Positions 48,156 through 56,821 of a stretch of 64,000 nucleotides of DNA are shown here, piece by piece. The number at the start of each line of letters is the position of its first letter. Within the stretch, counting starts at the first letter, position 1. A model generated the notes under the pieces. It was not told where the DNA came from and searched no databases. It saw only the letters and a list, made by a program, of their open reading frames with translations. A program made the translations under genes and the position numbers. Origin of the DNA: Myxococcaceae bacterium (lineage in GTDB: Bacteria > Myxococcota > Myxococcia > Myxococcales > Myxococcaceae); the NCBI GenBank assembly GCA_016793095.1, contig JAEUJQ010000027.1, positions 1 through 64,000 of the forward strand. The letters run 5' to 3'.

Positions 48156-48674
48156 ATGTCGAAGGCAACACCCGCAGTGATGCGCACGGGGCTCGTCCTG
48201 GGCGCGCTCGCCACCCTGGCCGTCGGTTTCAGCGCGTGCCCACCCAGCACCGATCGCGGCCGGCCCTGCCAGATGCCGCGGCGCACCGATGCCGGCACCA
48301 CCTTCCTCACCGAGAAGGAAGTCCGTGCCCGCACCGGCACCGCGTCGAACGCGACCCGTGACTTCCTCGCCTTCGGCTCCCTCGACTGCGACGACCTGCT
48401 GTGCGTACGCGACGCGACCTACGTCACCGATGCGGGCGACGACGCGGTGGCCTACGGCTATTGCTCCAACCCCTGTGACGTCGGCGCCGCCTGCCCGTCC
48501 TTCGACCCCGAGCTCGACAAGCGTGGGGACACGAAGCTGAACTGTCGCGCGCTGCTGCTCGACGAGCAGACCCTCGAGGCCATCAACCAGGACCCCGGCG
48601 CCCGCAAGATCCTCAACAACGTGAAGTCCCCGTACTTCTGCGCCCGCGGCAGCACCCCCGACGCCGGCATGTAG
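48156..48674 (+). CDS. cglC: Gliding-motility lipoprotein, CglC-like
   Basis: Protein of 172 residues from the ATG at 48156. The signal peptide (LVLGALATLAVG) ends FSACPPST, lipidated at Cys (SAC lipobox). The mature part has eight or so cysteines (RPCQM, DCDDLLC, YCSNPCDVGAACP, LNCR, YFCAR), suggesting disulfides. In M. xanthus the contact-stimulated gliding lipoprotein CglC (also called GltK) is of this size and lies next to gltABC; here it is divergent from gltA by 173 bases. Assignment rests on size, lipidation, cysteines and neighbours, not on alignment. The ribosome binding site is weak. Confidence 0.6.
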   Translation: MSKATPAVMRTGLVLGALATLAVGFSACPPSTDRGRPCQMPRRTDAGTTFLTEKEVRARTGTASNATRDFLAFGSLDCDDLLCVRDATYVTDAGDDAVAYGYCSNPCDVGAACPSFDPELDKRGDTKLNCRALLLDEQTLEAINQDPGARKILNNVKSPYFCARGSTPDAGM

Positions 48675-48737
48675 GCCGATGAAGGTGGCGGGCCTGCCAT
48701 CGGTCAACTGTCCGTCCTCTGGTCGCCCGACGACACT

Positions 48738-48751
48738 GGCGCGCGACTCGC
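48738..48751 (+). promoter_or_regulatory. Weak sigma-54-like element upstream of the VWA gene
   Basis: TGGCGC-N5-TCGCA contains the GG-N10-GC core (48738-48751) with one mismatch in each half from the consensus. It lies 86 bases before the VWA gene start. In GC-rich DNA such matches are frequent by chance. Confidence 0.2.
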
Positions 48752-48770
48752 AATAGATCGTTGTCGTCGC

Positions 48771-48785
48771 TGGTTCGTAGAACCA
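48771..48785. promoter_or_regulatory. Perfect 6-base inverted repeat upstream of the VWA gene
   Basis: TGGTTC-GTA-GAACCA lies 52 bases before the VWA start and about 20 bases after the sigma-54-like element. It could be an operator or a small hairpin. Confidence 0.3.
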
Positions 48786-48837
48786 CCTGCGGCGGTGCGG
48801 TGTCAGGCGAGAACATTCAGAATTCCGGAGGCTTCAC

Positions 48838-50274
48838 ATGAACAAGACAGGCATTTTCCTCGGAGCAGCCGGTGTCCTGGCCCTCGTCGCGCTCGTGGTC
48901 GGGCTGCCGCGCGCAGGTGCGCCCGAGCCGACGACCGTGGCTCCGCCGCCGCCGAACGTGGTGAGCCCGCCGCCTGTCTCCACGGCCTCGAACGGCAGCC
49001 TGTCGATCACCACCCGGCTCTCGCACCCCTTCGTGCTGGTGGGCAGCAATGACGTCTTCGTCACCGCTGACGTCACGGCCGTCGAGGTCAAGGGCGCGAC
49101 CCGGTCTCCGGTGAACCTGGCGCTGGTCATCGATCGCTCGGGCTCCATGAGCGGCTACAAGCTGAACCAGGCGAAGCAGGCGGCGCGGCAGCTGGTCTCG
49201 CAGCTGCGGCCGGAAGATCGGCTCACCGTCGTGCACTACGGCAGCGACGTGAAGGCGATGGAGGGCGTCTTCGCCACCCCGGAGAACCAGGACCGCCTGC
49301 TCGCGTACATCGACGGCATCTGGGACGACGGCGGCACCAACATCGGCGCGGGCCTCACCACCGGCCGCGACCTGCTGCTGCGCACGAAGCACGACTTCAA
49401 GGTGAACCGCCTCATCCTCATCAGCGACGGCCAGCCGACCGAGGGCGTCACCGATCACGCGTCGCTCACCAACATCGTCCGCGAGGTGCGCCAGGCGGGC
49501 GTGTCGGTGTCGAGCATCGGCGTCGGCGAGGACTTCAACGAGCAGCTGATGGAGTCGTTCGCCGAGGTCGGCGCCGGCGCCTACGCCTACCTGCAGGACG
49601 CCTCGCAGCTGCAGCAGATCTTCGCGAAGGACCTGAACGCCGCCTCGTCGCAGGTGGCCCGCAACGTCACCCTGACGGTGAAGGTGCCCGCCGGCGCGCG
49701 GCTGGTCCGCACGCTCGGGTACACGCCGATCGCCCGGTCGACGAGCGGCTCCGACGAGCTGGTCACCCTCGCCCTGCCAGACTTCGCCGCCGGCGCGAGC
49801 GAGCGCGTCGTGCTGCAGCTGTCGGTGGACGGCGCCAGCAACGGCCAGACGCTCGACGTCAGCCAGATGACCCTGGCCTACACTGATCTGCTCGCGAGCC
49901 AGCCGGTCACCACCAACGCCTTCGTGCGCGCCAGCGTGACGACGGACTCGACCCTCGTGCAGACGAAGCAGGACGGCGAAGCGCTCGTCTTCGCGGCGCG
50001 GGCCCAGGCCGGCGCCAACACCCAGGCCGCCGTCGATGCGCTGAAGCGGGGCGATCGCACGGGCGCGCGGCGGCTCTTCGAGGACAACAAGAAGATCATC
50101 GGGCTGTCGGGCAAGGCCGCTGGAGCGCCGTCGGTCGCGCAGGATCTTCAGGAGCAGGACAAGCTGATGCTCGACCTCGAGGCCGCGCAGGACGAGGGCT
50201 CGATCAACCAGTACTCGAAGCAGGCGCGGAAGAAGGCGCGCCTCGACTTCGGCCTCTTCGGCTCGACCTACTGA
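48838..50274 (+). CDS. Membrane-anchored VWA-domain protein
   Basis: Protein of 478 residues. An N-terminal helix (FLGAAGVLALVALVVGLP) is followed by a Pro/Thr linker, then a beta-rich region and a von Willebrand A domain at about 95-270. The full MIDAS metal site is present: DRSGSMSG (DxSxS), GGTNIGAGL (Thr) and ISDGQPT (Asp). A beta-rich part and a helical tail (about 360-478) follow. The ATG has a strong GGAGG site 6 bases upstream. It lies next to cglC and gltABC; the known VWA adhesin of gliding, CglB, works with the GltABC platform, but this protein lacks a lipobox and the Cys-rich part, so any link is a hypothesis. Confidence 0.85.
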   Translation: MNKTGIFLGAAGVLALVALVVGLPRAGAPEPTTVAPPPPNVVSPPPVSTASNGSLSITTRLSHPFVLVGSNDVFVTADVTAVEVKGATRSPVNLALVIDRSGSMSGYKLNQAKQAARQLVSQLRPEDRLTVVHYGSDVKAMEGVFATPENQDRLLAYIDGIWDDGGTNIGAGLTTGRDLLLRTKHDFKVNRLILISDGQPTEGVTDHASLTNIVREVRQAGVSVSSIGVGEDFNEQLMESFAEVGAGAYAYLQDASQLQQIFAKDLNAASSQVARNVTLTVKVPAGARLVRTLGYTPIARSTSGSDELVTLALPDFAAGASERVVLQLSVDGASNGQTLDVSQMTLAYTDLLASQPVTTNAFVRASVTTDSTLVQTKQDGEALVFAARAQAGANTQAAVDALKRGDRTGARRLFEDNKKIIGLSGKAAGAPSVAQDLQEQDKLMLDLEAAQDEGSINQYSKQARKKARLDFGLFGSTY

Positions 50275-50313
50275 ACGACTCGACGGCAGACTCTCTCTTC
50301 GGGAACCGACGCC

Positions 50314-51597
50314 ATGTCCTCCACCGCGGTGGTGCAGCTCCAGCAGCGCGACGTCTTCGAGCGCAACGTCACGCGCACCCTGCTCGCGGGCGCGGGCGCC
50401 GGGGCGGTGGCGTGGCTCACCACGAAGCTGCACGTGCCGGTGCCCCTGTCCTTCCTCGCGATCGCCGGCATGGGCCTGGCGTGTGTGCGGGGCGCGAAGC
50501 TCGAGCGGCTGGCGCTGATGGCGGCGTCGGTCATTCTCCCCGCGCTGCCGTGGCTCTTCGGCCTGACGCAGGGGTGGACGGTGGCGCTCGCGGGCGCGGT
50601 GGCCGGGGCCATCGTCGTGAAGTCGCGCATCTCGGAGTACGGCGAGGAGGGTTCGGTCGGCGCGTCGCGTCCCGGCGTGGCGCACTACGTCGCGACCGCG
50701 GGGGCCACGGCCGGGCTGTCGGTCGCAGGGCTCAAGGTGGCCGAGATCCTCTCGGCGCGCATGACCGACGCGGCGACGCCGATGCTGCTCAACGCCGCGG
50801 TGAGCGGCACCATCATCGCGCTCTTCGCCGGCCTCGGCTCGCTGGCGTCGCACATCGCCCTCAAGGCCGACCCGGTCGAGGCGCGCTGCGACGAGGTCCT
50901 GCCGCTGCTCGACGGGGAGTTCGCCGACCAGCTCAACAAGGCGGTCGGGCTCTACCGGCAGTGCGGCCGCCAGCTCGCCTCGCTGCCCCGGGAGAACGCG
51001 CGGGAGGAGCTCGCGCGCACGGTGGGCAAGCTGACGAAGGACGCGATCGAGCTCGCGGCGGAGTGGGCGGGCATCGAGTCGCAACTGCACGACGACGCCC
51101 ACCGCGACCTCGAGAAGGAGATCGCCGAGCTGACCGAGTCGGCCGCGAAGGCGCGTGACGCGGTGGCGAAGAAGCAGCTCCAGCTCGCCGCGTCGTCGTT
51201 GAAGGAAGAGCTCGAGCGCCTCGGTGAGATGCGGCTCAAGCGCGAACGCGTGCTGGCCAAGCTCAAGTCACAGGTGGCGCTGCTGGAGCGGGCCCGCGTG
51301 GCGCTCATCGGCATGCGCAGCTCCCACGCCACCGTGCGGGCGGCCGAGATGTCCGCCGTCGCCCGCAAGCTGAACGCGCTCGCGACGTCGCAGGCGGACG
51401 AGGCGAAGCTGGCGCACGCGGTGGCCACCAACGCCGAGATCGCGGCCATCGAGACCCAGAAGGCCGACGCCGCCACGCTGGCCATGGTGTCCGCCGCGAA
51501 GGAGCAGGCGACCGCCGAGCCGATGCAGGCGGTGGTGCCGGTCAGCGCCAGCGCGGCGACCGACGTGGTGCCGGTGCCCGACAAGCTGAAGTCGTGA
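50314..51597 (+). CDS. Membrane protein with long C-terminal coiled coil
   Basis: Protein of 427 residues. Four to six helices in residues 20-180 (LLAGAGAGAVAWLTTKL, LALMAASVILPALPWLFGL), then a predominantly helical cytoplasmic half with long heptad stretches (LEKEIAELTESAAKARDAVA, LKEELERLGEMRLKRERVLA) to about residue 395. No known family. It starts 39 bases after the VWA gene, so they are likely cotranscribed and may form one complex with the VWA part outside and the coiled coil inside. Confidence 0.75.
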   Translation: MSSTAVVQLQQRDVFERNVTRTLLAGAGAGAVAWLTTKLHVPVPLSFLAIAGMGLACVRGAKLERLALMAASVILPALPWLFGLTQGWTVALAGAVAGAIVVKSRISEYGEEGSVGASRPGVAHYVATAGATAGLSVAGLKVAEILSARMTDAATPMLLNAAVSGTIIALFAGLGSLASHIALKADPVEARCDEVLPLLDGEFADQLNKAVGLYRQCGRQLASLPRENAREELARTVGKLTKDAIELAAEWAGIESQLHDDAHRDLEKEIAELTESAAKARDAVAKKQLQLAASSLKEELERLGEMRLKRERVLAKLKSQVALLERARVALIGMRSSHATVRAAEMSAVARKLNALATSQADEAKLAHAVATNAEIAAIETQKADAATLAMVSAAKEQATAEPMQAVVPVSASAATDVVPVPDKLKS

Positions 51598-51625
51598 GCC
51601 GCCGCCGCGCGAGCGCGGGCAGACC

Positions 51626-52723
51626 TCACTGCGGGGTGAGGCGGAGGATCTTCCCGTCAGCCCAGCTGCTGGCCTGGGTGCCCGCCGCGAGGACCCAGGC
51701 GACGCCACCGCTCACCGCGATGCCCACCGGCCAGGCCAGCGACTCGGCCACCGGCTGCGGCGTCGTCGAGTCGTGCGCCACCCGCCGCACACGCCCGTTC
51801 GCGAGCCCCTGCGTACCCGGCTCGACCCACCACCCGAAGGTGTCGTCGAGGGCGAAGTCGGCCACGCCCTGCGCGTCGGTGCCCACCGTCTCGAGCAGCC
51901 CGTTGCTCACCGTCTGCCGCAGCACCGTCGAGGGCGCTGGGTCGCGCGCGAAGTAGAGGTACCGCGCGTCGCCCTCGTTCGTCTGGAAGCCATTGCCGAA
52001 GCGCCGCTCTTCCCGGGGGCTCATGCCGTTGGTGCGGATCGACTGCATCGCGGCCTGCAGGCCCGAGATGTCCACGCCGGTCCAGTGCACGCGGTCGCCT
52101 GCCACCGTCATCGCGAAGGGGGTCCCGTTCGAGTTGATGAGGGTCGCCGTCTGGCCGCCGAACGGCGTCTTCCGCACCGGAGCGCTCTCGGTCGTCCAGA
52201 ACGCCGCCTGCCCGTCGGTGCCGAGCGTCACGAGCTCGGCGCTCGCGGTGGCGACCGGCTCCGAGCCTCCGGCGAGCAGGTACCGACGCAGCTGGGTGAC
52301 GTCACCCACCAACACGGAGTCGGCCGTCGAGGCGAAGACGCTCGGCCGCGTGAGCGGCGCGACCTGCTCGGGGCACGGCGGCGCGCCGCAGCCCGACAGG
52401 GGCATGCGATAGAGCCCCGGCGCTGACCCGCTCTCGACCCAGTACAGGAAGGTGCCCAGCACCGCGACGCCCCCGCGCCACGGTCGGAACCCCGCGGCTG
52501 AACGAGCGCCGAGGCGGCTCCGGTTCTCGAGCATCACCTCGACCCGGACCTGCCCGCTGAAGCCGCCTCCGGCGCCGCCGCTCGCCCCGCCTCCCGTCCC
52601 ACCGCCCGCGCCGCCGGCCGCCCCGCCGTCCGCCTGGCCGCCGTCACCTGCGTCCGGCCGCAGCGGCATGAGGGGAGTGCACCCGACCAGGAAGAGACTC
52701 AGGGCGACGCTCGCCGTGCGCAT
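51626..52723 (-). CDS. Lipoprotein with beta-propeller-like repeats
   Basis: Protein of 365 residues. The ATG at 52723 is used because GGAGG lies 5 bases upstream; the earlier in-frame codon at 52747 overlaps the DUF192 gene. Signal peptide ends LFLVGCTP (lipobox). A Gly-rich linker follows (about 25-55), then repeated strands with the pattern of six- or seven-bladed propellers (LYWVESG-, YRMPLSG-, LVTLGTDGQAAFWTTES, FGWWVEPGT, GIAVSGGVAWVLAAG). Such proteins often bind ligands; the role is unknown. Last gene of a three-gene minus-strand unit. Confidence 0.75.
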   Translation of the reverse strand: MRTASVALSLFLVGCTPLMPLRPDAGDGGQADGGAAGGAGGGTGGGASGGAGGGFSGQVRVEVMLENRSRLGARSAAGFRPWRGGVAVLGTFLYWVESGSAPGLYRMPLSGCGAPPCPEQVAPLTRPSVFASTADSVLVGDVTQLRRYLLAGGSEPVATASAELVTLGTDGQAAFWTTESAPVRKTPFGGQTATLINSNGTPFAMTVAGDRVHWTGVDISGLQAAMQSIRTNGMSPREERRFGNGFQTNEGDARYLYFARDPAPSTVLRQTVSNGLLETVGTDAQGVADFALDDTFGWWVEPGTQGLANGRVRRVAHDSTTPQPVAESLAWPVGIAVSGGVAWVLAAGTQASSWADGKILRLTPQ

Positions 52724-52739
52724 GCTGCCTCCCGTCGCC

Positions 52740-53318
52740 TCAGTCATCCGCGACGATGTTCGAGATGCCCTCGAACGCCGCCGCGCCGCCGGCCTTCACG
52801 CCGTTCTTCGCCGCCCAGCCGCCGGGCACCTCCAGCACGTACGTCGCGGGCCCCGTCGATGGGCGCGACGTCAGCGTGCGCGGCTCGGCGTTCTCGATGA
52901 TGCTCACGATCTTCCCCTTGCCGTCGATGAAGAGCATGTCGAGGGGGATGAGGGTGTTGCGCATCCAGAACGAGAGCGGTTGCTCGCGCGAGAAGATGAA
53001 GAGCATCCCCGTGCCGTCGGCCAGGGCGTAGCGCCACATGAGGCCGCGGGTCCGCGCGTCGCGGGTGGCGGCCACCTCGACCTCGACGGCGAGCTTCTTC
53101 GTCCCCGCGGTGAGCGTCACCTTCGCCCGCGGCAGTCGCGGCATCGGGAAGTCTTCGGCGGTGACGTCGGTGACGACGGGCTTCGGCGGCGCGGCGGGCG
53201 GCGGAGGCGGAGCGGCGGGCGGCGGCGCAGGCTGGGGCGCTGGCGGCGGAGGCTTGCCCTCTCCCGGACAGGCGAGCAGCACCACCGCGAGGACCGGCGC
53301 CAGCCTCGACACGGTCAC
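52740..53318 (-). CDS. Lipoprotein with DUF192 domain
   Basis: Protein of 192 residues. N-terminal signal (PVLAVVLLACPG; lipobox LLAC), a Pro/Ala-rich spacer, and a DUF192 domain at about 65-190 with TRGLMWR, GMLFIFSREQPLSFWMRNTL, IPLDMLFIDGKG and VPGGWAAKNG. DUF192 proteins are small exported proteins of uncertain function. It overlaps the PilZ gene by 4 bases and precedes the propeller-like lipoprotein gene by 16 bases. Confidence 0.85.
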   Translation of the reverse strand: MTVSRLAPVLAVVLLACPGEGKPPPPAPQPAPPPAAPPPPPAAPPKPVVTDVTAEDFPMPRLPRAKVTLTAGTKKLAVEVEVAATRDARTRGLMWRYALADGTGMLFIFSREQPLSFWMRNTLIPLDMLFIDGKGKIVSIIENAEPRTLTSRPSTGPATYVLEVPGGWAAKNGVKAGGAAAFEGISNIVADD

Positions 53319-53707
53319 TTGATCGGCTTGTTGAGCAGCTTGCCCGCGAGATCGGCGCCCAGGCTCGAGGCCATGAGCTGCTCGACGACGCCCTCGAAGT
53401 CCGAGCGCTGGCTGTCCTGCGAGTACACGAACTTGATGCCCATGCCCGGCTCTTCGCCCTCGATGGTGCTCCAGACGACCTCGCCCAGCAACTCGAACGG
53501 ATCGTTTCGCTGCGGCACGGTGAGCTTGAAGAGGAACCGGGTGCCGATGGGCAGCGGCTTCTTCGTCTTGATGAAGGTGCCGCCCTTGCTGATGTTCTTC
53601 GTGTAGTCCGCGAAGAACGAGTTCAGCTTCTTGTAATCGACCTTGAGCTCGATGGGCGCCCGCGCGCTCTGCCGCCCCTCGATGCCCGCCTTCTGTTCAC
53701 CAGCCAT
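53315..53707 (-). CDS. PilZ-domain protein, TIGR02266 type
   Basis: Protein of 130 residues from the ATG at 53707. The PilZ fold shows RAPIELKVDYK with a basic start, NISKGGTFIKTKKPLPIG (N-x-S-x-x-G box) and VVWSTIEGEEPGMGIKF. It resembles the PilZ subfamily (TIGR02266) common in myxobacteria. It should bind c-di-GMP or act as an adaptor. First gene of the unit with the DUF192 protein. A TATAGT hexamer (53714-53719) lies 6 bases before the start. Confidence 0.85.
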   Translation of the reverse strand: MAGEQKAGIEGRQSARAPIELKVDYKKLNSFFADYTKNISKGGTFIKTKKPLPIGTRFLFKLTVPQRNDPFELLGEVVWSTIEGEEPGMGIKFVYSQDSQRSDFEGVVEQLMASSLGADLAGKLLNKPIK

Positions 53708-53713
53708 AGGGCG

Positions 53714-53719
53714 ACTATA
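53714..53719 (-). promoter_or_regulatory. TATAGT -10 element abutting the PilZ start
   Basis: On the minus strand TATAGT (five of six consensus positions) ends 6 bases before the ATG at 53707, implying a leaderless transcript for this PilZ gene. A weak -35 (AGGACT) lies 18 bases further upstream. Confidence 0.4.
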
Positions 53720-53840
53720 GGACCGGCTCGCGACGGAAGTCCTCTTTCGCGACGAGGGAGGCAGGTAGGGCTTGCAGTCGCGCAGGGGATTGGCCTGATC
53801 ACCGCGTGCCGCCCCCACTCCTCTGGCTCACGAGCGCGCG

Positions 53841-56099
53841 ATGAACGAGCTGGCGCTCCGGGTGCGGGCCGTGATGGCGAACCGGCTGTGGCGGGCGGCA
53901 TGGGTGGCGTACACGCTCGCTCAGCTCGGGCTGCTGGTGTTCCCGGTCTCGCGGATCCCCGGCTACGAGCTCTCGACGGGGTTGGGGCTGATCACCGCGG
54001 TCCTCGGAGGGGCGTTCGGCATCGCGTTCGGCCGGCAGGAGTCGATGCGCGCCATCAGCGCTCCGCGATCACAGGCACTGCTGGCGGTGGGCGCCGCGGC
54101 GGTGACGCTGCTCGCCCCGGCCCTCGTCACGCTGATGCTGGCCACACTGCTGACGCTCACCACCACGCCCTGCAGCCCGTTCGACGCGATGGCCTTCTTC
54201 CCTGTGGTGGTGCTGCCGAGCGTCGTCATCGTCGCGAGCTTCGGGGTGTGGATCGGCGTGGCCCTGCGACGCTGGTGGGCCTTCACCCTGGCGTGGCTCG
54301 GCGTGGTGCTCGCGAGCGCGGCGCACACCGGCTGGCCCATCGTCTTCGGGCCCCAGATCTCGGCGTGGAACCACCTGGCCGGCTTCCTCCCGGGCCCGCT
54401 CTACGACGAGGAGCTGCACCTGCCGGCGGCCCTCGTGTGGTTCAGGCTCGGCTCCCTGCTGCTGGCGGCCGTCGCGTGCCTGGGAGCGGCGCGCCGACTG
54501 GGCGATCGCACGCCCGTCACCCGCCTGGGGCTGGCGGCGAGCGCCCTGCTCTTCCTGACCCTCGACCTGCTGGGCCCGTCGCTCGGGTTCCGCATGAGTG
54601 ACGCGGCGCTGCTCGCCCGCCTCGGCGGCCGCACCGAAGGGCCGAACGTCATCCTCAATCACCCGCGGGGCCTGACGCCGAAGGAGGTCGCCCGCGCGCT
54701 CGGCGACCTCGAGTTCCGCTTCGCGCAGATCTCAGCCTTCGTGGGTGGCGCGCCGCCTGGCAAGGTGACGGTGTGGTGGTACCGCAGCGCGGAGGACAAG
54801 AAGGCGCTCGTCGGCGCGGCCAACACGCAGTTCGCGAAGCCCTGGCGCCGGGAGATTCACGTCAACGAGTCGGGCTTCCCGCACCCCGTGGTGAAGCACG
54901 AGCTCGCGCACGCGCTCCTGGCGCCCCTGGGTTCGCCGCCCTTCGGCGTCACCGCGCGTGTCTTCGGGCTCGCCCCGCACGTCGGCGTCATCGAGGGGAT
55001 GGCGGTCGCGGCGGACAACCCGGTGGACGAGCTGACGCTGCAGGACTGGGCGGCGGCGATGAAGAAGCAGGCGATGCTGCCCGACGTGCGCACGCTGCTC
55101 GCGCCGCAGGGCTTCTACTCGGCGCCGGCGTCGCGCGCGTACACCACGGCGGGCGCCTTCCTGCGCTGGCTGCAGGAGACCCGCGGCGCCCCGAAGCTGA
55201 AGGACCTGTACCGCGACGGTGACTTCGAGCGCGTCTACGGCGCGGCGCTGCCCGAGCTCGTCACCGAGTGGGAGCGCTTCCTCGACGGCGTGCCGCTCGA
55301 GCCTGCGGCGGTGAACCAGGCCTTCGCCCGCTTCCGCCGGGGTAGCCTCTTCGATCGCCCCTGCGCGCGCGAGGTCGCGAAGCTGGCGAGCGCGGCGAAC
55401 GAGCTGTGGGACGACGGCCCTCACGCGCTCGAGCTCCTCTCGCGCTGCGAGGCGCTCCAGCCCGAGGAGCCGGCCCACGTGCTGGCCCGGGTTTCGACGC
55501 TGCGCCGGCTCGGGCAGGACGACGAGGCGAAGGCCATGCTCGAGAAGCTCGCCGAGCGGGTGAAGGACTCGCCGTCTTCGTGGGCCGACGCCGCGCTCGC
55601 CCTCGCCGAGCTGGCGATCGCCCGCGGTGACGACGCGGGCGCGCGGGCCCTGCTCGAGCGCATCGTCGCGCTGCAGGTGTCTCCGTCGATGGATCGCACG
55701 GCGCGCGTGAAGCTCCACTCGCTCGACGCGACCGGCGCCGTGCGCACCGCGCTGGTCCGCTTCTTCTCTTCGGACCGGGACGCGGTGGTGGTGCACTCGC
55801 TCGACCTCGCGCGGGCCGAAGCCCCGGCAGACTCCTATGTCGCCTACCTCCTGGGACGCCGGCTGCACCAGCGCGAAGCCTTCCCCGAAGCGCTCGCGGC
55901 CCTCGAGGTGGCCCACGCCGACCCCGCCCTGCCCGAGTCGCTTCGCCGCGAGACAGTGCGGTTGATGATCGAGGCCGCCTTTGGCGCCGGTGACTGCGCA
56001 CGGGTGAAGGCGCTGGCGCTCGACGCGGCCGGCATGTCGGGGCCCTTCGGCGCGCGCGCTGCCGACTGGGTCGAGCGCTGCGCGAGGCGGTCGCCGTGA
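53841..56099 (+). CDS. Membrane protein with HExxH zinc-peptidase and TPR domains
   Basis: Protein of 752 residues. Residues 15-245 hold six or so membrane helices. A gluzincin-like peptidase follows with VVKHELAHALL (His353, Glu354, His357) and the third ligand Glu385 in VIEGMAVAAD, 28 residues after the second His. After the peptidase core, the last 250 residues are TPR-like helical repeats (NELWDDGPHALELLSRCEAL, EEPAHVLARVSTLRRLG). The active site likely lies outside or in a membrane-adjacent space. Substrate unknown. The following gene overlaps its stop by 4 bases, so they are coupled. Confidence 0.8.
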   Translation: MNELALRVRAVMANRLWRAAWVAYTLAQLGLLVFPVSRIPGYELSTGLGLITAVLGGAFGIAFGRQESMRAISAPRSQALLAVGAAAVTLLAPALVTLMLATLLTLTTTPCSPFDAMAFFPVVVLPSVVIVASFGVWIGVALRRWWAFTLAWLGVVLASAAHTGWPIVFGPQISAWNHLAGFLPGPLYDEELHLPAALVWFRLGSLLLAAVACLGAARRLGDRTPVTRLGLAASALLFLTLDLLGPSLGFRMSDAALLARLGGRTEGPNVILNHPRGLTPKEVARALGDLEFRFAQISAFVGGAPPGKVTVWWYRSAEDKKALVGAANTQFAKPWRREIHVNESGFPHPVVKHELAHALLAPLGSPPFGVTARVFGLAPHVGVIEGMAVAADNPVDELTLQDWAAAMKKQAMLPDVRTLLAPQGFYSAPASRAYTTAGAFLRWLQETRGAPKLKDLYRDGDFERVYGAALPELVTEWERFLDGVPLEPAAVNQAFARFRRGSLFDRPCAREVAKLASAANELWDDGPHALELLSRCEALQPEEPAHVLARVSTLRRLGQDDEAKAMLEKLAERVKDSPSSWADAALALAELAIARGDDAGARALLERIVALQVSPSMDRTARVKLHSLDATGAVRTALVRFFSSDRDAVVVHSLDLARAEAPADSYVAYLLGRRLHQREAFPEALAALEVAHADPALPESLRRETVRLMIEAAFGAGDCARVKALALDAAGMSGPFGARAADWVERCARRSP

Positions 56100-56821
56100 A
56101 GGTGACGCTCGAGCGCGGGGACGCGTCGCTCACGCTCCAGCGCATCGGCCGCACCATCTTCGAGCAGCAGGGCGACGGCGAGACGCAGCACGGGTACTTC
56201 GACGACGCGGCGGCCGAGGCAGCGCTGGCGGTGCTGCTCGACGCCCGCCTCGCCGAGGGCTGGACGGAGTCGGCCGAGACACGCGCGCGCCGCGAGGCCG
56301 AGGCCGCACGACGGGCGCAAGCCGAGGAGCGCCTGCGCCGTCACCGCGCGCTCTGTGAGGCCCCCGACCCGCGTGAGGCGCTCCGTGCGTTCCTGGGCGA
56401 CGCGGTGCCGGCCGGCCCTGCGCTCGACGCCCTGCTCGCCCGGGTCGCGTCGGTTCACACGCCCACCGAGGGCGGCTTCCGGGTCGCGCTGACGAGCGGT
56501 GGGGCGCTCGAGTGGGCCGCCGGCGAAGCGCCGCTCGAGGCGCTCTGGGCCTACCCCGACGCGCGCGCCGCCGACGGAAACCAGCACGCGCTCTTCTTCG
56601 GCCCCGACGCCGCTCCGCCCGAGCCTCCCGACGAGCTCGACGGCGTCGCCTGGTTCCTCGAGGAGTGGCCGAACGACCGCTTCTGGTTCACCGCGCCCGA
56701 CGCGCCCACGGAAGCGCGCTGCTACGAGCTCGACGGAGGCGTGGCCGAGCCCGAGACGCCTCCGCGCTCGCCGCGCGAGGTGCTGCTCGCCAGGTTGAAC
56801 GACGTGCTCGACGATCAGTAG
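56096..56821 (+). CDS. Hypothetical protein with possible WGR-like N-terminus
   Basis: Protein of 241 residues. GTG start overlaps the peptidase gene stop by 4 bases. The first 60 residues (TLQRIGRTIFEQQGDGETQH, then AAEAALAVLLDARLAEGW) resemble WGR domains, which bind nucleic acids or proteins, though the WGR triplet itself is not present. A charged helical stretch (ETRARREAEAARRAQAEERL) and a mixed domain follow. Function unknown. The stop overlaps the end of the convergent pilin gene by 7 bases. Confidence 0.6.
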   Translation: MKVTLERGDASLTLQRIGRTIFEQQGDGETQHGYFDDAAAEAALAVLLDARLAEGWTESAETRARREAEAARRAQAEERLRRHRALCEAPDPREALRAFLGDAVPAGPALDALLARVASVHTPTEGGFRVALTSGGALEWAAGEAPLEALWAYPDARAADGNQHALFFGPDAAPPEPPDELDGVAWFLEEWPNDRFWFTAPDAPTEARCYELDGGVAEPETPPRSPREVLLARLNDVLDDQ

